Shown: positions 1 through 5,260 of the stretch, in pieces | Position numbering within the stretch: position 1 is the first letter of the stretch | Layout: every line of letters begins with the position of its first letter | From: CAYFPO01 sp964345035 | GTDB taxonomy: Bacteria; Fidelibacterota; Marinisomatia; SCGC-AAA003-L08; GCA-002704045 | Direction of reading: 5' to 3' | DNA length: 6,476 nt | Assembly: GCA_964345035.1 (NCBI GenBank) | Contig: CAYFPO010000040.1 | Coordinates: 1-6,476 of the forward strand | The notes under the pieces: model-generated | Seen by the model: the letters and a program-made list of their open reading frames with translations, nothing else | Told to the model about the DNA's origin: nothing | The model's database searches: none | Translations under genes and position numbers: made by a program

Positions 1-131
1 TCAATTAAAATTTCCATAGTTCCTGCACTTTCATCCACTGCTCCAAAACTCAGGGTAACATCCTGAGCATATATCATTGTTGAAAAAATGAATAAAGAAA
101 ACAAGATTTTGCGCACATTTTGTAATTTCAT
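1..131 (-). CDS. Secreted protein, N-terminal fragment (43 codons, cut by the left edge)
   Basis: The frame opens with ATG at 131-129 and stays open to the window edge. The first residues, MKLQNVRKILFSLFIFSTMI, form a signal peptide with a basic start, a hydrophobic core of about residues 9-20 and a likely signal peptidase I site after YA (residues 21-22). The mature part begins QDVTLSFGAVDESAGTMEIL, a short beta-rich opening. From memory it resembles the first strands of cohesin-like or type IX-sorted exported proteins in Marinimicrobia, but the fragment is too short to name a family. A clear AGGAGA Shine-Dalgarno lies 7 nt before the ATG, which fixes the start. It is in the same direction as the four-gene unit to its right but separated from it by 309 bp, so it probably has its own promoter. 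That it is an exported protein is fairly certain. Its function is unknown. Confidence 0.75.
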   Translation of the reverse strand, partial: MKLQNVRKILFSLFIFSTMIYAQDVTLSFGAVDESAGTMEILI

Positions 132-138
132 GTGATTA

Positions 139-144
139 TCTCCT
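139..144 (-). promoter_or_regulatory. Shine-Dalgarno (AGGAGA) of the secreted protein gene
   Basis: On the minus strand AGGAGA is followed by 7 nt and then ATG at 131. It is one of the strongest ribosome binding sites in the window and supports the chosen start. Confidence 0.75.
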
Positions 145-183
145 ATTATGGTTTTTGTTTACTTAAATTATCCTGATGAAACG

Positions 184-203
184 AAGTCCAAAAAGTAGGA
201 CTT
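184..203. repeat. Small inverted repeat (6 bp stem, 8 nt loop)
   Basis: AAGTCC at 184-189 and GGACTT at 198-203 can pair across an 8 nt loop. On the plus strand a short T run follows, like a weak terminator, but no plus-strand gene lies upstream. On the minus strand it lies about 52 nt before the start of the secreted protein gene, where it could be a structure in the 5' leader. The stem is short, so chance is possible. Confidence 0.3.
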
Positions 204-266
204 TTAGCTTTCATCTTCAAAATAAAATATCTGATACATTGTATTAATTGGTCCGTTTTCATATCT

Positions 267-293
267 ATTTTATTATTTTCCAGCGGGGGTCAA
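267..293 (-). promoter_or_regulatory. Candidate sigma-70-like promoter for the secreted protein gene
   Basis: On the minus strand TTGACC (plus coordinates 288-293) is followed after 15 nt by TAAAAT (267-272). The -35 box is close to consensus, but the spacing is 2 nt shorter than optimal. Transcription would begin near 260 and leave a leader of about 130 nt that includes the hairpin at 184-203. This rests on motif matching alone in AT-rich DNA. Confidence 0.3.
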
Positions 294-440
294 TTTACAG
301 GTTTCTGTCTTCTCAACTGTGTAACAGGTTGTAATCAAGTGCGGTAAATCAACTGGAATTCCAAACGGTAATATCCAGGATCACTAACTAAGCAATAAGC
401 AAATTTTATTCATTAATAACTCAATCGTAGTTTCTACAAA

Positions 441-1133
441 TTACTGCCGTTTTTTTCGTTTTTTCTTAAATTTAATTTTCTTTTCATTAAGGGGAACATT
501 GATCTTAAATGACACACCCGTCATGCGGGAATATTCACTGGGCATACCGCCATATGTGTGAGGAAAATCCAAATATGTGCCTTCCGGCTCATAGGAACTG
601 TTAGTCAATTCAGATAACGGCATGGAAGAAAAATCGTGAAAAAAACCAATCTCATATCCCCATTTCCCTGTGGTATAATTTCCAAGGATAAATCCCATTC
701 TCGTACTTTCTCTTCCGGAAATACCGTCGGGAATCATCATACCGCGGACTCCATAATACGTTATGAGCCCTGGTCTTCTTTTAACTTTTTTCAATCTGTA
801 TAAGGTAAAATCATAACCTGGATTTAACGCCCAGGAATACCCTAAATTCAAAATATAATACGTATCACCACTCTTTGTAAGCTGCCTGCTGATATCAAAA
901 CCAGAACCATAAAAAGGCAATCCGATTCTAACTCCAAAATCTGTTAAGTTTGTGATTCCTTTTCGATAGACATATACCGGGACTCCGCTTTCAAAACTAT
1001 AGTTAAAGGCACTGTATGTTTCCCCTTTCTTTAGTGGATTTGGACTGATAGTCGGGTGTCCTGCACATCCAATAAAGAGGACTATTACAGTTAAAACAAT
1101 AGATTGCTGAAGTTTGATTTTGAAAATATTCAT
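441..1133 (-). CDS. Predicted outer-membrane lipoprotein, beta-strand rich, unknown function (230 aa)
   Basis: No family is recognised. The N-terminus has a basic start, a hydrophobic stretch (residues 11-21) and a lipobox-like LFIGC with Cys23 as the likely lipidated residue. The Phe at -3 is slightly unusual. After Cys23 comes a short hydrophilic linker. Residues 40-210 are rich in aromatic residues and glycine in alternating patterns, for example YYILNLGYSWALNPGYDF, as in antiparallel beta sheets or small outer-membrane barrels. The last 15 residues are strongly basic (NEKKIKFKKKRKKRQ), which is odd for such a protein. The ATG lies 1 bp after the permease stop, with only a weak GGGA upstream inside the permease gene, so it is probably translated by coupling as the last gene of the unit. 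This suggests a role with the permease at the envelope, which is inference. The gene looks real from its signal peptide and tight spacing. Confidence 0.72.
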   Translation of the reverse strand: MNIFKIKLQQSIVLTVIVLFIGCAGHPTISPNPLKKGETYSAFNYSFESGVPVYVYRKGITNLTDFGVRIGLPFYGSGFDISRQLTKSGDTYYILNLGYSWALNPGYDFTLYRLKKVKRRPGLITYYGVRGMMIPDGISGRESTRMGFILGNYTTGKWGYEIGFFHDFSSMPLSELTNSSYEPEGTYLDFPHTYGGMPSEYSRMTGVSFKINVPLNEKKIKFKKKRKKRQ

Positions 1134-1134
1134 A

Positions 1135-2931
1135 TTAAAATTCCCAGTATTTGGGAATAAAATAAACAGCCATCGCCCAGAAAATAAGAGTCAGTGGAAG
1201 ACCGGCTTTTAAAAAATCTGTAAATCTGTATTGTCCCGGTCCATAAACCATTAAATTTGTTTGATATCCAACTGGAGTCATAAAACTATTGGATGCCCCG
1301 AAACACACAGCAACCATGAATGGGCGTACATCTACATGTAAATGTGATGCGAGAGCAATTGCAATGGGTGTCATCACTACAGCGATAGCATTGTTGGATA
1401 CAAATGCAGAAAGTAGAAAAGTTGCCATATATAACACAGCAAGGTGAACTTTGGGATTATTAACTCCATCCTGATTAATGCAATTCCCAAGCCACATGAT
1501 CCCATCACTGATAACTTGGTCTGTTCCGGTTTTTTCAATTGCGATTCCCAAAGGAATCAATGCTGCAATAAGGAATATTACCGGCCAGTTGATTGATTCA
1601 TAAGCATCCTGAATTGAAAGGGATCTGACAATGAGCAGTAATATGGCACCCAATACTGCCCCTTTCATTATTGGTACAATGTTTAAAAATGATAATGCCA
1701 TGATTGCAGGAATCACCAGAATTGACAGCCACCAGAATTCCTCGTATTTCAATGCAATATTCAATTCCTCCAAGACTATAATATCCCCAGATTTACGGAG
1801 ATTTTCTACCTTTTCTTTCGGTACCATAACTAACAATGTATCGGAAAACTTTAGTTTTATCCGCGCAATTTTTTCCCGGAGTATTGCGGTCTGCCTTCGT
1901 ATTGCCAACACGAACCCGTTAAATCGTTTTCTGAATTCTGCACCTTGAAGTGTCTTGCCAATTAGACTTGAATGCTGAGGTATTAATCCTTCCACCAGCA
2001 CATTATTTTTTCCCGACAACTCCTGCTGTGTCATTTTTATATCGGACAATAACAGAAGATTCAGATCCTCTTTCATTCTAATAATGTCATTCACATTTAT
2101 TTGAACAAGAATAATATCATTTTCCTGTAGTTTCATATTCTGCAGACTATACCGATACCGAATATCATTTCTTATGATCATCAAAAGCTGAAGATTATAT
2201 TCTTCATCAATATTCAATTCATTTGCTGTTTTCCCAATTAGTATAGAATCACTGCCAATACGGAATTCAGTGAGATATCGAGCCATGTGGTACTTTCTGG
2301 TCAATGATGACAATACAGTCCTGGTTGGCAGCAGCCATCTTGCAAGAATAAAATTATAAACACTCCCTACAGCCAAAAAAATCAATCCCAATGCAGCAAA
2401 CTCAAACATCCTGAATGGAGCAAGGTTGTTTTGTTCCATGATGGAACTTACCAAAAGATTAGTAGATGTACCTATCAATGTCAAGGTACCACCGAAAATC
2501 GCAGCAAATGATAAAGGCATTAATAATCTTGTAGGACTGATATGCAGCATCTGGCATAGATTGATTGCAAGTGGTATGAAAATTGCCACAGCGGCAGTAT
2601 TATTAATAAATCCGGAAATAAGTGAGACTGTTATTAAAAATATCAATATTGTCAACCATTTTCTCTGACCTGCTATCTGATATACTTTTTCTGTAAACAC
2701 CTCCAGAAATCCTGTTTTCAGCAATGCTTTACTCATGACAAACATTGCACCGATTGTAATTACCGCTTTATTACTGAATCCGCTGATTGCATCAACCTCA
2801 TCAATTATTCCCAATAACAGCAGTAATCCGGTAGCTCCCAATGCAGTTACTTCTAAGGGAATCGCTTCTATAGTGAACAGTATGATTGCCCCAAGGATGA
2901 TTACAATTAATATGAATGCGTCAAATGGAAT
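1135..2931 (-). CDS. SLC13/DASS-family permease with two central RCK_C (TrkA-C) domains, probable AUU start (598 aa)
   Basis: This is an inner-membrane transporter of the divalent anion/Na+ symporter superfamily, whose members carry sulfate, phosphate or di- and tricarboxylates. The substrate here cannot be read. Residue numbers count from the AUU start. The N-terminal membrane half (about 1-205) has an INNT motif (109-112) and GTSTN (154-158). Two RCK_C domains, usually regulatory ligand-binding modules, lie at about 218-300 and 305-390. The C-terminal membrane half (about 398-598) has SNNA (512-515) and TPVGYQTNLMVYGPG from 552, matching the paired SNT-type motifs of the family. The first conventional in-frame start is TTG at 2841, which would cut off the first helix. 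Upstream of it the frame stays open and encodes a typical family N-terminus (PFDAFILIVIILGAIILF) starting at ATT 2931, 7 nt after AAGAGG. No ATG, GTG or TTG lies between 2842 and the stop codon at 2946. It is third in the unit, 39 bp after the DUF1015 gene. Confidence 0.92.
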   Translation of the reverse strand: MPFDAFILIVIILGAIILFTIEAIPLEVTALGATGLLLLLGIIDEVDAISGFSNKAVITIGAMFVMSKALLKTGFLEVFTEKVYQIAGQRKWLTILIFLITVSLISGFINNTAAVAIFIPLAINLCQMLHISPTRLLMPLSFAAIFGGTLTLIGTSTNLLVSSIMEQNNLAPFRMFEFAALGLIFLAVGSVYNFILARWLLPTRTVLSSLTRKYHMARYLTEFRIGSDSILIGKTANELNIDEEYNLQLLMIIRNDIRYRYSLQNMKLQENDIILVQINVNDIIRMKEDLNLLLLSDIKMTQQELSGKNNVLVEGLIPQHSSLIGKTLQGAEFRKRFNGFVLAIRRQTAILREKIARIKLKFSDTLLVMVPKEKVENLRKSGDIIVLEELNIALKYEEFWWLSILVIPAIMALSFLNIVPIMKGAVLGAILLLIVRSLSIQDAYESINWPVIFLIAALIPLGIAIEKTGTDQVISDGIMWLGNCINQDGVNNPKVHLAVLYMATFLLSAFVSNNAIAVVMTPIAIALASHLHVDVRPFMVAVCFGASNSFMTPVGYQTNLMVYGPGQYRFTDFLKAGLPLTLIFWAMAVYFIPKYWEF

Positions 2932-2938
2932 ATTTAGA

Positions 2939-2944
2939 CCTCTT
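2939..2944 (-). promoter_or_regulatory. Shine-Dalgarno that decides the permease start
   Basis: On the minus strand AAGAGG (with T next) sits 7 nt before the ATT codon at 2931. It is 97 nt before the TTG at 2841, too far to serve it. Its spacing is ideal for initiation at the AUU codon and is the main nucleotide-level argument for the longer protein. Confidence 0.6.
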
Positions 2945-2970
2945 TATTAATAAACGAATAAGAGCAATAT

Positions 2971-4227
2971 TTAAAATTCTGCGTTTATAAATCCTGATAA
3001 ATATTTGGGATAGAAGAAAGTTGACTTGGGAGGCATAACTTCACCTTTGTCTGCAACTTCCAGTAATTGTTCCATTCTGGTTGGCCTTAAAAAGAAAACC
3101 CAGTTACTGCCATTATCAAGCTGATCGATACAATCTTCAGTACTATGGGAATAAAATACCGGTCCCGGTTTAAAAATATCCTCTGTATTCATGTTAAATA
3201 TGGATCTGAAAATAACAGTATGGAGAGCTGATACATCAAGATTTTTCCAAACCGTTTTCCGATCTTTCCAAGGTGAATCAAACTCAAGTGGTTCAAGAGG
3301 TTTCATTATCCCTGAAATTCCCAATTTACGATTTGCGAATGCAAATATGTGCATTCCCTGAGATTGATTTAATTTTGTTAAATACTCTGGCCATTCTGTA
3401 AAATTTCCTTTTTGGATCACAAAGATTCGACTCAGTCTCTGGTATGCGATAAAATCAGAAATTCCCGCATTCACGGCTCTGTGTGTAGGCATGATTACAA
3501 GTCCGGGGTCTTCCATAGAAACCATTGTCATTAATGTGCTGCCATGATTGTTTTTTTCTTCAAAATATTTTACTGATGTTTCATACCGATGATGACCGTC
3601 AGCAATATACAATGGTTGTTTTTTAAATTCTGCATTCAGGGTTTGTAATGCATTGGGAGCGGTGACTCGGAACAATTGATTGTTGATTCCATCATATTCT
3701 GCTGAGAGTATGGGAGTTTTAGTGTATTTTTTGAGTGTTTTAGTAATTTTCTCATCTTTGTCCGAATATAGGGAAAAAACCTGGCTGAATTGGGTCCCGC
3801 AGGACTGGAACAGCTTTAAACGGTCAATTTTGGGACCTTTATGGGTTTTTTCATGTGGGATTACTTCTTTTTTACTAAATGGCAGGCAACGTACCTTTCC
3901 CACCAATGCCCTGCGAGTGTATTCTATTCCATCGATGGAAAAAGTTTGGTCCCACACATAGAAGGCCGGTTTCTTATCACGTACCAGAATTTTATCTGCT
4001 TTCCAATTCTGGAAATACCCTGATGCCCTCTGATATATTTCATCACCTTCATCTGTAGATTCTGTTTTTCCGAGTATAATTCTCACTATATTATCCGGAT
4101 CTTTAACATATAATTCAGTCTGCAGTTTTGGACTGATTACATCGTACGGCGGTGCAACTTTATCTGAAATATCAGGACTTGAACCAGAATTATACATAAT
4201 TCCCTTAAAAGGTTTAACTATTGCCAT
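2971..4227 (-). CDS. DUF1015 family protein with ADGHHRYET motif (418 aa)
   Basis: The protein is full length for the DUF1015 family and carries its conserved blocks: VKPFKG at the start, VAPPYDV (24-30), HEKTHKGPKIDR (125-136), ADGHHRYET (209-217) and MPTHRAV (246-252). There is no signal peptide or membrane segment, so it is cytoplasmic. The biochemical role is not established to my knowledge. The DGHHR block resembles the nucleotide-binding motif of ParB/sulfiredoxin-fold enzymes such as the archaeal free serine kinase SerK. From memory, DUF1015 genes often sit beside serA and serC in Bacteroidetes, so a kinase or phosphatase role in serine metabolism is a fair hypothesis, but no ser gene is in this window. 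The start ATG overlaps the end of the DUF523 gene by 14 bp and lacks a strong Shine-Dalgarno, which points to translational coupling. Family assignment is firm. Function is inference. Confidence 0.93.
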   Translation of the reverse strand: MAIVKPFKGIMYNSGSSPDISDKVAPPYDVISPKLQTELYVKDPDNIVRIILGKTESTDEGDEIYQRASGYFQNWKADKILVRDKKPAFYVWDQTFSIDGIEYTRRALVGKVRCLPFSKKEVIPHEKTHKGPKIDRLKLFQSCGTQFSQVFSLYSDKDEKITKTLKKYTKTPILSAEYDGINNQLFRVTAPNALQTLNAEFKKQPLYIADGHHRYETSVKYFEEKNNHGSTLMTMVSMEDPGLVIMPTHRAVNAGISDFIAYQRLSRIFVIQKGNFTEWPEYLTKLNQSQGMHIFAFANRKLGISGIMKPLEPLEFDSPWKDRKTVWKNLDVSALHTVIFRSIFNMNTEDIFKPGPVFYSHSTEDCIDQLDNGSNWVFFLRPTRMEQLLEVADKGEVMPPKSTFFYPKYLSGFINAEF

Positions 4228-4717
4228 TGTCTAATCTGTTACTATTTTCAGTTATTTCCACAGGTTTTTTCTGGTAAAACTCATCTGATGATTGCACTTT
4301 AATTCCATTTTTACTACATAGATATGCAAAAATTCCTTTTCCTTTTATCAATTTTCCCCTGAATTGTCCGTCATATACTTCCACAGATCCGCAAGATGGA
4401 CTTCTAGATTTTAAAATGGCTGTGTTTATTTCTTCAGCCAATCCAACATACAGAGATTTTTCTGCACCGGTAATAAATTCATTTGTCACATCCATTCCTT
4501 CAATAGTCAGTATTTTGGCATTACCGTTGATAATTTCCCCCGCATTCCCCTGCAATTCAGCAGGTTGTCTGGGAGTTCCCAGACCGCCTTCTTCTTCAGG
4601 GCAGACCGGTACCCATTCCACATCTAAATCGTTGAGTGGTCGGAGTAATGAGTCCTTACCATTGTATCTACATTGTTTCCCCAGAAGGCACGCACTGATT
4701 AGAATCTTTTTTTGCAC
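4214..4717 (-). CDS. DUF523 / TudS-type iron-sulfur protein, putative thio-nucleobase desulfurase (167 aa)
   Basis: The sequence has the DUF523 hallmarks: ISACLLGKQCRYNGK (7-21), VPVCPEEEGGLGTPRQPAE (36-54) and KSRSPSCGS (103-111). A characterised member, TudS, removes sulfur from 2-thiouracil using an Fe-S cluster held by three cysteines. The matching cysteines here are most likely Cys10, Cys39 and Cys109, with Cys16 and Cys134 extra. The N-terminal domain is complete at about 145 residues, and the last 20 or so residues form a polar tail. The start is GTG at 4717, giving MQKKILISACLLG, the usual family opening. No ATG fits the frame and no Shine-Dalgarno is visible. A perfect TATAAT lies 14 nt upstream, which suggests a very short leader. 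It is the first gene of the four-gene unit and overlaps the DUF1015 gene by 14 bp. Family is secure. The thiouracil activity is transferred from one characterised relative and is uncertain. Confidence 0.9.
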   Translation of the reverse strand: MQKKILISACLLGKQCRYNGKDSLLRPLNDLDVEWVPVCPEEEGGLGTPRQPAELQGNAGEIINGNAKILTIEGMDVTNEFITGAEKSLYVGLAEEINTAILKSRSPSCGSVEVYDGQFRGKLIKGKGIFAYLCSKNGIKVQSSDEFYQKKPVEITENSNRLDNGNS

Positions 4718-4731
4718 CTGTTAATTTAATC

Positions 4732-4737
4732 ATTATA
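4732..4737 (-). promoter_or_regulatory. Candidate -10 box (TATAAT) for the four-gene unit
   Basis: A perfect TATAAT on the minus strand ends 14 nt before the GTG start of the DUF523 gene. Transcription starting about 7 nt after it would leave a leader of roughly 8 nt, which fits the missing Shine-Dalgarno. At 17 nt spacing the -35 position reads CCTTTA, a poor match, so the promoter is only partly supported. Confidence 0.4.
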
Positions 4738-4779
4738 TTTCCATTCACTGCAATTAAAGGTTTACAGTAATTTTATTTA

Positions 4780-4809
4780 TGAAATTTAGTGAAATTCTGT
4801 GAAATGAAG
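4780..4809 (+). repeat. Three direct repeats of TGAAAT at exactly 10 bp spacing, over the arsC start
   Basis: TGAAAT occurs at 4780, 4790 and 4800, each the start of a 10 bp unit (TGAAATTTAG, TGAAATTCTG, TGAAATGAAG). The third unit contains the ATG start of the arsenate reductase gene at 4804. Repeats phased to one helical turn are typical of sites for some response regulators and other tandem-binding proteins. The position, at or after the expected transcription start, would suit repression, or the pattern may be chance in AT-rich DNA. Confidence 0.4.
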
Positions 4810-5199
4810 AAAATTCTATTCATCTGCACCGGAAATTCCTGTCGGTCACAGATTGCTGAGGGACTTGCAAAATTCCTTGGGTGGGAGGCTTACAGCGCTG
4901 GAACTCACCCCTCCAGCGTCAACCCCAATGCAGTTGTGGTGATGGGAGAGATCGGGATTGATATCAGCAGACAGACATCTGATCCCATTGATAAATATGT
5001 GGAAATGGATTTTGATTATGTGGTGACTCTCTGCGATAATGCCCGTGAAACCTGCCCTGTTTTTCCTAATCATCATGGCGTTGTCATGCATCAGGGATTT
5101 GAAGATCCCTACTATGCTATGGGTACAAAAGAAGAAATATTGGATGCTTACCGGAAAACTCGGGATGATATTGAGAAGTGGTTAATAAAATTAGATTGA
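4804..5199 (+). CDS. arsC: Thioredoxin-type arsenate reductase / low-molecular-weight protein tyrosine phosphatase family (131 aa)
   Basis: The protein would reduce arsenate to arsenite in the cytoplasm through a chain of cysteines recycled by thioredoxin. The N-terminus has the P-loop CTGNSCR (residues 8-14, C-x5-R) with nucleophile Cys8, followed by SQIAEG. Cys77 and Cys84 in VTLCDNARETCP give the second and third redox cysteines at the spacing (C-x6-C) known from Staphylococcus aureus ArsC, which separates it from plain tyrosine phosphatases. The acid loop is EDP (100-102). The length of 131 aa is normal. An in-frame GTG at 4789 would add five residues (MKFCE), but homologues begin at MKKILF, so I choose ATG 4804. 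Neither start has a good Shine-Dalgarno. It stands alone, divergent from the four-gene unit and convergent with glutamine synthetase, with no arsR or arsenite pump in view. Confidence 0.9.
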   Translation: MKKILFICTGNSCRSQIAEGLAKFLGWEAYSAGTHPSSVNPNAVVVMGEIGIDISRQTSDPIDKYVEMDFDYVVTLCDNARETCPVFPNHHGVVMHQGFEDPYYAMGTKEEILDAYRKTRDDIEKWLIKLD

Positions 5200-5202
5200 T
5201 TT

Positions 5203-5235
5203 ATAAAAACAAGGGGCTGCTCTAAGAACAGCCCC
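5203..5235 (-). terminator. Rho-independent terminator of the glutamine synthetase operon, possibly shared with arsC
   Basis: GGGGCTG (5213-5219) and CAGCCCC (5229-5235) form a perfect 7 bp GC-rich stem with a 9 nt loop. Read on the minus strand it is followed by TTGTTTTTAT (5203-5212), a classic U tract. It begins 25 nt after the glutamine synthetase stop. On the plus strand the hairpin follows the arsC stop by 13 nt but the downstream tract is weak (ATATTCTG), so it would serve arsC less well. Confidence 0.88.
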
Positions 5236-5260
5236 ATATTCTGTCACACGGGAGAGTTAA

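Larger units (their letters stand above)
132..440. other. Intergenic gap of 309 bp before the secreted protein gene
   Basis: This gap separates the end of the four-gene unit from the secreted protein gene. It holds a candidate minus-strand promoter (267-293), a 6 bp hairpin (184-203), a 10 bp palindrome TGGAATTCCA (354-363) and the Shine-Dalgarno of the next gene. The only minus-strand ORF of any length is a 38-codon frame from 262 to 146 with no Shine-Dalgarno, which I do not call. I see no convincing rho-independent terminator after the lipoprotein stop at 441, only weak AT-rich inverted repeats such as the 4 bp stem at 427-437. Confidence 0.5.

Noticed and set aside
146..262. 38-codon minus-strand ORF ending just before the secreted protein gene (possible leader peptide)
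   Set aside because: It has no Shine-Dalgarno, no recognisable motif and a composition expected from AT-rich intergenic DNA, and the candidate promoter would place the transcript start at its first codon.
427..437. Hairpin GTAG-TTT-CTAC just after the lipoprotein stop, considered as a terminator
   Set aside because: The stem is only 4 bp with no U tract on the minus strand, too weak to call.
1631..1948. Plus-strand ORF of 105 codons opposite the permease gene
   Set aside because: It is antisense to well-conserved permease sequence, has no family features and no ribosome binding site, and looks like a shadow of the real gene.
4738..4788. Sigma-70 promoter for arsC on the plus strand
   Set aside because: TTTACA at 4761 could be a -35 box, but no -10 hexamer lies at 16-18 nt, so I did not assign it.
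4846..5091. Minus-strand ORF of 81 codons opposite arsC
   Set aside because: It lies wholly within the conserved arsC gene, has no start signals and has no recognisable domain.
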